From contig JACKLX010000004.1 in NCBI GenBank assembly GCA_024235695.1, positions 1 to 64,000 on the forward strand: 64,000 bases of DNA. The letters run 5' to 3'. Position numbers and translations under genes: made by a program. Origin of the DNA: Accumulibacter sp. (GTDB lineage Bacteria; Pseudomonadota; Gammaproteobacteria; Burkholderiales; Rhodocyclaceae). This document shows, piece after piece, positions 7,759 through 15,151 of this stretch (positions within the stretch are counted from its first letter, which is position 1; every line of letters begins with the position of its first letter). The notes under the pieces were generated by a model. The model worked only from the letters and a program-made list of their open reading frames with translations. It was not told the origin of the DNA and did no database searches.

Positions 7759-9468
7759 ATGTATCGCTACGACCGCATTGACCAACAACTGATCGACGAG
7801 CGCGTAAGCCAGTATCGCGGCCAGATCGAACGCCACCTCGCCGGCCAGCTGTCGACCGACGAACTGCGTCCGCTGCGCCTGCAGAATGGCCTCTACATCC
7901 AGCGCCACGGACCGATGCTGCGCATCGCCATTCCCTACGGCATGCTTTCGTCGGCGCAGCTGCGCAAGCTGGCCGAAATCTCGCTCCGCTACGACCGCGC
8001 CGTCGGGCATTTCACGACCCGCCAGAACATGCAGCTCAACTGGCCGAAATTCGAGGAAACGCCGGAAATCCTCGCCGAACTGGCGAGTGTCGAGATGCAC
8101 GCGGTGCAGACCTCGGGCAACTGCGTGCGCAACATCACCACCGACCATTTCGCCGGCGTCGCGCCCGACGAACTGGTCGACCCGCGCCCGTACTGCGAGC
8201 TGCTGCGGCAGTGGTCGACCTTTCACCCGGAATTCGCCTTCCTGCCGCGCAAGTTCAAGATCGCGGTCAATGCGGCGGCGCAGGACCGTGCGGTGATCCG
8301 CGCGCACGACATCGGCCTCGACCTGGTCAGCGACGAACGCGGCGAGATCGGCTTTCGGGTGTTCGTCGGTGGCGGCCTGGGCCGCACGCCGATCCTCGGC
8401 AAGGCAATCCGCGACTTCCTGCCGCGTCGCCACCTGCTGTCCTACCTCGACGCCATCCTGCGGCTGTACAACCGCTACGGCCGCCGCGACAACATGTACA
8501 AGGCACGGATCAAGATTCTCGTCCAGGCGCTGGGCGTCGAGGAATTCACGCGTCAGGTCGAGCTCGAGTGGTCGCACCTGCGCGACGGCGAGACGACGGT
8601 CACCGACGCCGAGTTCGAGCGCATTGCGCAACACTTCACGCCACCGGCCTGGCAGTCGCTGCCCGCCGAAGACCCCGGGCACGCGGCGCGACTGCGCGAC
8701 GACAAGGCTTTCGCCAATTGGGTCAAGCGCTGCGTACACCCCCACAAGACGCCTGGCTACGCCGCCGTGACGCTGTCGCTGAAGGCGGCGGGAGCGGCTC
8801 CCGGCGACATCACCGAGCAGCAGATGATCGCCGTCGCCGACCTCGCCGACCGCTTCAGCTTCGGCGAACTGCGCGTCAGCCACGAACAGAACGTGGTGCT
8901 TGCCGACGTCCGCCAGAGCGACCTCCACGAGGTCTGGCAGATCGCTCGCCGTGATCGCCTGGCGACGGCCAACATCGGCCTGCTGACCGACATGATCTGC
9001 TGCCCCGGCGGCGATCTGTGCGCGCTGGCCAACGCCCGCTCGCTGCCGATCGCCGAAGCGGTGCAGCAGAAGTTCGACGACCTCGACTATCTGTACGACA
9101 TCGGCGACATCTCGCTCAACATCTCGGGCTGCATGAACTCCTGCGGCCACCACCACGTCGCCAACATCGGCATCCTCGGCGTCGACAAGAACGACGAGGA
9201 GTGGTACCAGATCACCGTCGGCGGCCAGCAGGGCAACGGCGCAACGATCGGCAAGGTGATCGGCCCGTCGTTCTACGCGCAGGAGGTGCCGCTGGTGATC
9301 GAGGCGCTGATCGACGTCTATCGCGAGCAGCGAACGGCCAGCGAGCGCTTCATCGATACCTGGCAGCGGGTCGGCGTCGAGCCGTTCAAGGCCCGCGCCT
9401 ACGCCGGCCGCGACCGTCGCCGCAGCGCCAAGGTCGCGCCAACCGAGAAGGAAGTGGTCAATGCCTAG
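7759..9468 (+). CDS. cysI: Sulfite reductase hemoprotein subunit (nitrite/sulfite reductase family)
   Basis: Reduces sulfite to sulfide with six electrons at a siroheme coupled to a 4Fe-4S cluster. The cluster ligands are visible: Cys415 and Cys421 in CCPGGDLC, and Cys458 and Cys462 in SGCMNSCGHHH. HFTTRQNMQLNW and the RNITTDH region are the usual siroheme-side segments. At 569 residues it is full length. AGGAG precedes the ATG by a good spacing. There is no flavoprotein cysJ nearby. It is coupled instead to a DUF934 gene (8-base overlap), the arrangement common in beta- and alphaproteobacteria, where electrons probably come from another donor such as ferredoxin. Confidence 0.93.
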   Translation: MYRYDRIDQQLIDERVSQYRGQIERHLAGQLSTDELRPLRLQNGLYIQRHGPMLRIAIPYGMLSSAQLRKLAEISLRYDRAVGHFTTRQNMQLNWPKFEETPEILAELASVEMHAVQTSGNCVRNITTDHFAGVAPDELVDPRPYCELLRQWSTFHPEFAFLPRKFKIAVNAAAQDRAVIRAHDIGLDLVSDERGEIGFRVFVGGGLGRTPILGKAIRDFLPRRHLLSYLDAILRLYNRYGRRDNMYKARIKILVQALGVEEFTRQVELEWSHLRDGETTVTDAEFERIAQHFTPPAWQSLPAEDPGHAARLRDDKAFANWVKRCVHPHKTPGYAAVTLSLKAAGAAPGDITEQQMIAVADLADRFSFGELRVSHEQNVVLADVRQSDLHEVWQIARRDRLATANIGLLTDMICCPGGDLCALANARSLPIAEAVQQKFDDLDYLYDIGDISLNISGCMNSCGHHHVANIGILGVDKNDEEWYQITVGGQQGNGATIGKVIGPSFYAQEVPLVIEALIDVYREQRTASERFIDTWQRVGVEPFKARAYAGRDRRRSAKVAPTEKEVVNA

Positions 9469-9982
9469 GATCATCAAGAACGAACGGATCGTCGACGACA
9501 ACTGGCAGCGGCTGACGCTTGCCGAGGGTGAAACGCCCGAATCGGTCGCCCTGCCCGCCGAACCCGTGCTGCTGCCGCTGTCGGTATGGCTGGCGCGCCG
9601 GGACGAGATCGTCGCCGGGCACCGGCAATGCGGCGTCTGGCTGGACAGCGACGAGGGCCCCGAGGCCCTGGCGGGCGACCTCGACCGGCTGGCGGTGATC
9701 GGCGTCAATTTCCCCAAATTCACCGACGGCCGCAGCTACTCGAGCGCCCGCCTGCTGCGTGAACGCTACCGCTACAGCGGCGAGATTCGTGCCCTCGGTG
9801 ACGTCCTGCAGGATCAGCTGTTCTTCATGCGCCGCTGTGGCATCGACGCCTATGCGCTGCGTGCCGACAAGGACCTCGACCAGGCGCTGGCCGGGCTGCA
9901 CGCCTTCAGCGAGAGCTATCAGGCGGCGGTCGACCAGCCGCAGCCGCTTTTCCGGCGGCGCGGCGCACGGGAGGCGGCATGA
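9461..9982 (+). CDS. DUF934 family protein linked to sulfite reduction
   Basis: A 173-residue protein of the DUF934 family, whose genes are almost always next to cysI. The conserved core is visible: LAVIGVNFPKFTDGRSYSSA, then LLRERYRYSGEIRALGDVLQ and DQLFFMRRCGIDAYAL. The function is unproven; the family is assumed to assist sulfite reductase. The gene overlaps the 3' end of cysI by 8 bases and cysH by 4, so the three are translationally coupled. Confidence 0.9.
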   Translation: MPRIIKNERIVDDNWQRLTLAEGETPESVALPAEPVLLPLSVWLARRDEIVAGHRQCGVWLDSDEGPEALAGDLDRLAVIGVNFPKFTDGRSYSSARLLRERYRYSGEIRALGDVLQDQLFFMRRCGIDAYALRADKDLDQALAGLHAFSESYQAAVDQPQPLFRRRGAREAA

Positions 9983-10710
9983 GCGTCCAGGGCAGGCTCG
10001 ACGACCCGGCGCTGCTGGCCGCGGTCGCCACCCGGGTCGACGCCGCACGCCGATTGCTGCGCGAGATCGCCAGCGACTTCTCGCCGGCGGCTTTCGCCAG
10101 CAGCCTCGGCGCCGAAGACATGGTACTGACGCATCTGATCGTCCGCGACCGGCTGGACATCGAGATCTTCTCGCTCGACACCGGCCGCCTGCCGGTCGAG
10201 ACCTACGATCTGATCGCCAGGTTGCAGCGGCACTACGACCTGAGGCTGCGCCTGTACTATCCGCGCCACGATCTGATCGAGGCGTGGACGCGCGAGCACG
10301 GCATCAACGCTTTCTACGAGTCGGTCGAACTGCGCAAGGGCTGCTGCCATATCCGCAAGGTCGAGCCGCTGCAGCGCGCGCTGGCCGGCTGCAAGGCGTG
10401 GATCACCGGCATGCGCGCGCAGCAATCGAGCACCCGCGACGGGCTGCCGATCCGCAGTTTCGACGCCGCCAGCGGTGATCGCGGGCTGGAGAAGTTCAAC
10501 CCGCTGGCCGACTGGAGCGAACGCGAAGTCTGGGCTTACATCAAGCTCAATCAGGTGCCGTACAACGCGCTGCACGACAAGTTCTATCCGAGCATCGGCT
10601 GCGCGCCGTGCACCCGGCCGGTAACACCGGGCGAAGATGTGCGAGCCGGCCGCTGGTGGTGGGAGAATCCGGAATCCAAGGAATGCGGCCTGCACGCCAG
10701 GACCGCCTGA
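9979..10710 (+). CDS. cysH: Thioredoxin-dependent (phospho)adenylyl-sulfate reductase, APS type
   Basis: Reduces activated sulfate to sulfite with thioredoxin. The PP-loop appears as SSLGAEDMVLTHL near residue 41 and FSLDTGRLPVET near 64. Cys122-Cys123 (KGCCHIRK) and Cys208/Cys211 (GCAPCTRP) are the four ligands of a 4Fe-4S cluster. In this family the cluster marks enzymes that use adenylyl sulfate (APS) rather than PAPS. The catalytic Cys236 lies in the C-terminal KECGLH. No cysC (APS kinase) gene is seen here, and cysN has no obvious kinase extension, in line with an APS route. The start ATG overlaps the DUF934 stop. Confidence 0.93.
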   Translation: MSVQGRLDDPALLAAVATRVDAARRLLREIASDFSPAAFASSLGAEDMVLTHLIVRDRLDIEIFSLDTGRLPVETYDLIARLQRHYDLRLRLYYPRHDLIEAWTREHGINAFYESVELRKGCCHIRKVEPLQRALAGCKAWITGMRAQQSSTRDGLPIRSFDAASGDRGLEKFNPLADWSEREVWAYIKLNQVPYNALHDKFYPSIGCAPCTRPVTPGEDVRAGRWWWENPESKECGLHARTA

Positions 10711-10755
10711 AAACCCGCCGACCAATCGAAGAATCGCTTGAATCACAGGTCAATC

Positions 10756-11676
10756 ATGAGCACCGCAGCACTCTCCAGCGTCACTCTTTCCCACCTCGAC
10801 TGGCTCGAGTCCGAGGCCATCCACATCATGCGCGAGGTCGCCGGCCAGTGCAGCAACCCGGTGCTCCTGTTTTCCGGCGGCAAGGACTCGATCTGCATGC
10901 TGCGCATCGCCGAGAAGGCTTTCCGGCCGGGCCGCTTCCCTTTCCCGCTGATGCACATCGACACCGGCCACAATTACCGCGAAGTCACCGATTTTCGCGA
11001 CCGGCGCGCCGCCGAGCTCGGCGAACGGCTGATCGTTCGCTCGCTCGAGGATTCGATGGCGCGCGGCACGGTGGTCCTCAAGTCGGCCGACGAGCCGCGC
11101 AACAAGCACCAGTCGGTGACCCTGCTCGAGGCGATCGAGGAGTTCGCTTTCGACGCCTGCATCGGCGGCGCGCGCCGTGACGAGGAGAAGGCACGCGCCA
11201 AGGAGCGGATCTTTTCGTTCCGCGACGAATTCGGTCAATGGGACCCGAAGAACCAGCGCCCCGAACTGTGGGACCTGTACAACGCGCGCAGTTTCAAGGG
11301 TGAGAACATCCGTGTCTTCCCGATCTCGAACTGGACCGAGATCGACGTCTGGCAGTACATCGAACGCGAGCAGCTGGCGCTGCCGTCGATCTACTTCGCG
11401 CACCGGCGGCCGATCGTGCGCCGCAGCGGCGGCCTGCTGCCGGTCACCGGGGTGACCCCGGCGAGAGCCGGCGACACGGTCGAGAACCTGATGGTGCGCT
11501 TTCGCACCGTCGGCGACATCACCTGCACGGCGCCGGTCGAATCGGACGCCGACAGCGTCGCCGCGATCATCGCCGAAACGGCCATCACGACGATCACCGA
11601 GCGCGGCGCGACGCGCCTTGACGACCAGACGTCGGAGGCGTCGATGGAACAACGCAAGAAGGAAGGTTATTTCTGA
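10756..11676 (+). CDS. cysD: Sulfate adenylyltransferase subunit 2
   Basis: The catalytic PP-loop ATPase subunit of ATP sulfurylase, which makes APS from sulfate and ATP. The PP-loop is VLLFSGGKDSICMLRIAEKA, followed by PLMHIDTGHNY and GARRDEEKARAKERIFSFRD, all family hallmarks. The ATG at 10756 gives the normal N-terminus (MSTAALSSVTLSHLDWLE); the earlier in-frame TTG at 10738 adds six residues without support. The protein is 306 residues. Its TGA shares a base with the cysN start codon, so the two subunits are translationally coupled. Confidence 0.95.
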   Translation: MSTAALSSVTLSHLDWLESEAIHIMREVAGQCSNPVLLFSGGKDSICMLRIAEKAFRPGRFPFPLMHIDTGHNYREVTDFRDRRAAELGERLIVRSLEDSMARGTVVLKSADEPRNKHQSVTLLEAIEEFAFDACIGGARRDEEKARAKERIFSFRDEFGQWDPKNQRPELWDLYNARSFKGENIRVFPISNWTEIDVWQYIEREQLALPSIYFAHRRPIVRRSGGLLPVTGVTPARAGDTVENLMVRFRTVGDITCTAPVESDADSVAAIIAETAITTITERGATRLDDQTSEASMEQRKKEGYF

Positions 11677-12965
11677 TGTCCGCAATCGAAAAACTCCCGC
11701 TCGAGGACATTCCCGACAACGGCCTGCTGCGCTTCCTGACCTGCGGCAGCGTCGACGACGGCAAGAGCACACTGATCGGCCGACTGCTGTTCGACAGCAA
11801 GACGATTCTCGCCGACACCCTGCACGCCATCCAGCGCACCTCGGAGAAGCGCGGCCTGGAAGGGGTCGACCTGTCGCTGCTGACCGACGGCCTGCAGGCC
11901 GAGCGCGAACAGGGAATCACCATCGACGTCGCCTACCGCTACTTCACCACCGGCACCCGCAAGTACATCATCGCCGACGCGCCCGGCCACGAGCAGTACA
12001 CCCGCAACATGGTCACCGCGGCGTCGACCGCCGACCTGGCGATCATCCTGATCGACGCCCGCAAGGGCGTCCTCGCGCAGACCCGTCGCCACTCGTACCT
12101 GGCGCACCTGCTGGCCATTCCGCAGATCGTCGTGGCGGTAAACAAGATGGACCTGGTCGACTACTCGCCGGAAGTCTTTGCCCGGATCAAGGCCGACTAC
12201 CTCGCCTTCGCCGGCAAGTTGGGGATCGACGATGTGCGCTTCGTCCCGATGTCGGCACTGCTCGGCGACATGATCGTCGAGCGCGGCGAACGGCTGCCGT
12301 GGCATGACGGACCAACGCTGTTCGAGATCCTCGAGACGACGCCGGCGATCCATAGCGCGCACGCCGAGAAATTCCGCTTCCCGGTGCAGTACGTCTGCCG
12401 CCCGCAGGATTCGAGCAATCCGGCACTGCACGACTATCGCGGCTTCATGGGCCGCGTCGAATCCGGCGAACTGGCGATCGGCGATGCGGTGACGGTCTTG
12501 CCGTCGGGACTGGAAACGAGGGTCAGGGACATCCAGATGCTCGGCGAGTCGCTGCCGCACGCCGTCGCCGAGCAATCGGTGGCGATCCTGCTCGACGATG
12601 AGATCGACGTCTCGCGCGGCGACATGATCGTCAAGACCGGCGAATTGCCGCGGGTCAGCAAACAGATCGACGCGATGCTCTGCTGGCTGGCCGAGGCGCC
12701 GCTCGATCCGCGCCGGAAATACCTCATCCGCCATACGACGCGCGACAGCAAGGCGATGCTCGCCGGCATCGCCTTCCGGGTCGACGTCAACAGCATGCAG
12801 CATCAGCCGGCCGACCGGCTGGCGATGAACGACATCGCCCGCGTCAGCTTCAAGCTGGCGCAACCAATCTTCGCCGACCCTTACGCGGAAAGCCGCGGCA
12901 CCGGTGCTTTCATCGTCATCGACGAGTCGTCCAACAACACCGTCGGCGCCGGCATGCTGCTCTGA
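11676..12965 (+). CDS. cysN: Sulfate adenylyltransferase subunit 1 (GTPase)
   Basis: The regulatory GTPase subunit of ATP sulfurylase; GTP hydrolysis drives APS formation by CysD. The EF-Tu-like G domain shows the P-loop GSVDDGKSTLIGRLL near residue 27, a switch region with REQGITIDVAYRYF, DAPGHEQYTRNM (G3) and NKMDLVDYS (G4). The protein is 429 residues and ends after the third beta-barrel, with no APS-kinase domain fused. It is the last gene of the tightly packed cysI-DUF934-cysH-cysD-cysN run; a gap of about 180 bases follows. Confidence 0.95.
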   Translation: MSAIEKLPLEDIPDNGLLRFLTCGSVDDGKSTLIGRLLFDSKTILADTLHAIQRTSEKRGLEGVDLSLLTDGLQAEREQGITIDVAYRYFTTGTRKYIIADAPGHEQYTRNMVTAASTADLAIILIDARKGVLAQTRRHSYLAHLLAIPQIVVAVNKMDLVDYSPEVFARIKADYLAFAGKLGIDDVRFVPMSALLGDMIVERGERLPWHDGPTLFEILETTPAIHSAHAEKFRFPVQYVCRPQDSSNPALHDYRGFMGRVESGELAIGDAVTVLPSGLETRVRDIQMLGESLPHAVAEQSVAILLDDEIDVSRGDMIVKTGELPRVSKQIDAMLCWLAEAPLDPRRKYLIRHTTRDSKAMLAGIAFRVDVNSMQHQPADRLAMNDIARVSFKLAQPIFADPYAESRGTGAFIVIDESSNNTVGAGMLL

Positions 12966-13146
12966 TCGACGGTTGCCGCCGCAACGTCCGATCAGGCGGT
13001 TGACGGCGTCCGCGCCAGCCTGGAAAGGTCGCGTTTGACCTGTCCGCCGGCGGCGACGATACTTCGTTCGATTCCCCGGCGCCTCGCCGGGTGAAGCGGC
13101 CGGCCGGCTGCGCGGCCGGGTCGTCAGTCTGGAGGCTGCTGTCAGC

Positions 13147-14223
13147 ATGGACATCCACGGGAAGCCGATCGCCGAACGCATCGACTGGGTCTTCAGCCTC
13201 GCTGACCGCCACGCCGCGACGTTCCGCAGCCCGGAAGCCTGGCTGGCGCGCGAACGCTATCTCGCCGAACACCCGACGGCAATCGCCGTCCTCAAGTGCA
13301 TGGACGGCCGGATCAACATTCCGGTCGCAACCAACACGCCGGTCGGCCTGCTGATGCCCTTCCGCAACCTCGGCGGCATCTTCGACCTCGGCTGGCCGCA
13401 CCTCGGCGAAGTGCTCGCGCATCACGTCCAGCGCGTCGTCAGTGCCGGTCGCCATGTCGTCTTCCTGGTCACCTACCACTACTCGCAAGGCGATCCGCAC
13501 CGCGGCTGCGCGGGTTTCGCCTACGATACCGCGGCGGCGATCGCGCATACCTACCAGATTCGCCAGCAGGTCGAGCACATCTTCGGCCGCGATCACGGTA
13601 CCGTCTACCCGCTGGTCTGCGGCTTCGAAACCGACGAGGATGCCCTGGTCATCCACGGCACGGCCGGCGACAAGCTGCACCTGGCCAGTCTCGGCGCCGC
13701 CGACCGCGCGCTGCTCGCGCCGCGCCTCGCCGCGCTGCTGCCCGACATGCCGGCGCAGATGCGCGACGATCTGCTGCCGCTGCTGCACGGTAACCTCGAA
13801 CATATCGCCAGCGTACGCGCGCAGATCGACAAAGGCGAACGGCTGCTGGATATCGAGCACCGCGAGTGGATGATCTGCCTCGGCCGCGGATTCGACTTCC
13901 TGCACACGCCGAACATCGCCCTGATCATCGGCCCCTACAGCCCGAATCTGGACGGCCCGATCCGCCGGGCGGCGGGCATCATCGAAGCGAACATGCAGGC
14001 CGGGCGGATTCCGGACGACGGATTCCTGCTCCTGGCTTCGGTCCCCTACGACGAAATCGGCGTCGACCGCGCGCGCGCCGAGCTCAAGTCGCGCTTCCTG
14101 TCGGCCTTTGCCGCCGACGTGATTCGCGCCGAGTTTCCGCGCCTTGGCGAGCAGATGAGCATCCGTACGGCGGTCCTCGACTGGCGCTCGCGCACGCTGG
14201 AGACGATTGCCGTCGGGGAATAG
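13147..14223 (+). CDS. Beta-carbonic-anhydrase-like protein
   Basis: A 358-residue soluble protein. The N-terminal third shows the two zinc-site motifs of beta-class carbonic anhydrases: Cys51-x-Asp53-x-Arg55 (KCMDGRIN) and His118-x-x-Cys121 (GDPHRGCAG), 67 residues apart, close to the usual spacing. The segment between them (PFRNLGGIFDLGWPHLGEVL) also resembles the RNAGN-like region of that class. The remaining 230 residues are an extension, with FETDEDALVIHG and LIIGPYSPNLDG, that I do not recognise. Reversible CO2 hydration is a motif-based inference. It follows the cys operon but is 180 bases away, so co-transcription is uncertain. The ATG at 13147 was the only good start. Confidence 0.65.
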   Translation: MDIHGKPIAERIDWVFSLADRHAATFRSPEAWLARERYLAEHPTAIAVLKCMDGRINIPVATNTPVGLLMPFRNLGGIFDLGWPHLGEVLAHHVQRVVSAGRHVVFLVTYHYSQGDPHRGCAGFAYDTAAAIAHTYQIRQQVEHIFGRDHGTVYPLVCGFETDEDALVIHGTAGDKLHLASLGAADRALLAPRLAALLPDMPAQMRDDLLPLLHGNLEHIASVRAQIDKGERLLDIEHREWMICLGRGFDFLHTPNIALIIGPYSPNLDGPIRRAAGIIEANMQAGRIPDDGFLLLASVPYDEIGVDRARAELKSRFLSAFAADVIRAEFPRLGEQMSIRTAVLDWRSRTLETIAVGE

Positions 14224-14392
14224 CCGGAAGAACCCCAAGTGGCCGGAGGCGTGAACCATCGCCGTCGTCGCCCGAAGACGTCGGCCGACCAGCCCATCAA
14301 GTGGCGCCGGGCCGCGACCCACGACGCCTCGCCAACCGACAGACGCACGGCAAGCTGTTAGAATCGCGGCCTCTCCCTGCCGGCCGCATGCC

Positions 14393-15151
14393 ATGTCCCA
14401 GCAATCACGCCTGATCTTCGGTTTTCATTCGACGCTCGCCAAGCTGCGTCACGATCCCGGCGCGATACGCGAGATCTACGTCGATGCCGCTCGCCACGAC
14501 GCTCGTCTGCGCGATCTGTTGCGTCATGCCGAGTTTGCGACGGTGCGTGTGCTGCCGGTTGACGGTGCCCGGCTGGAAGCGATGGCGCCCGGCGCCCGGC
14601 ACCAGGGGGTGATCGCCACGATCGACACGACGCAGCGTCACGTGACGCTGGACGACGTTCTCGACACGCTCGACGAGCCGGCTTTCCTGCTGGTTCTCGA
14701 CGGCATTCAGGATCCGCACAACCTCGGCGCCTGCCTGCGCGTCGCCGACGCCGCCGGCGCGCACGCCGTCGTCGCGCCGAAGGACCGCGCCGTTGGTCTT
14801 ACCCAGACGGCAGTGAAAGTCGCCAGCGGCGCCGCCGAAACGGTGCCGTACATCACGGTGACCAATCTTGCCCGCACGCTGCGCGAATTGAAGGAACGTG
14901 GCATCTGGGTCGTCGGCACCGACGCCGCCGCCCAGGACGACCTCTACAGCGCGCAGTGGCCGGCCGCCTGCGCGTGGGTACTCGGAGCCGAAGGCGACGG
15001 CCTGCGCCGGCTGACGCGCGAAACCTGCGATCAACTGGTGAGCATTCCGATGCTCGGCTCGGTCGCCAGCCTGAACGTTTCGGTCGCCACCGGCGTCTGC
15101 CTTTACGAAGCGCGGCGGCGTACCGCCGGACGGCAGGCGAACGGCGCCTAG
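14393..15151 (+). CDS. rlmB: 23S rRNA (guanosine-2'-O-)-methyltransferase RlmB
   Basis: A SpoU/TrmH-family methyltransferase that methylates the 2'-O of G2251 in the peptidyl-transferase P loop of 23S rRNA using S-adenosylmethionine. The N-terminal substrate-binding domain begins LIFGFHSTLAKL. The SPOUT domain carries the three family motifs: ILDGIQDPHNLGACLRVADA-like (LVLDGIQDPHNLGACLR), WVLGAEGDGLRR, and SIPMLGSVASLNVSVATGVC. Length (252 residues) is normal. A TAGAAT hexamer at 14359-14364 is a plausible -10 box. Its 3' end overlaps the convergent wzc-like gene by four bases. Confidence 0.93.
   Translation: MSQQSRLIFGFHSTLAKLRHDPGAIREIYVDAARHDARLRDLLRHAEFATVRVLPVDGARLEAMAPGARHQGVIATIDTTQRHVTLDDVLDTLDEPAFLLVLDGIQDPHNLGACLRVADAAGAHAVVAPKDRAVGLTQTAVKVASGAAETVPYITVTNLARTLRELKERGIWVVGTDAAAQDDLYSAQWPAACAWVLGAEGDGLRRLTRETCDQLVSIPMLGSVASLNVSVATGVCLYEARRRTAGRQANGA

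Noticed and set aside
7450-9723. 757-codon antisense open frame over tauE and cysI
   Set aside because: A shadow of high-GC coding DNA; the sense genes have clear family motifs.
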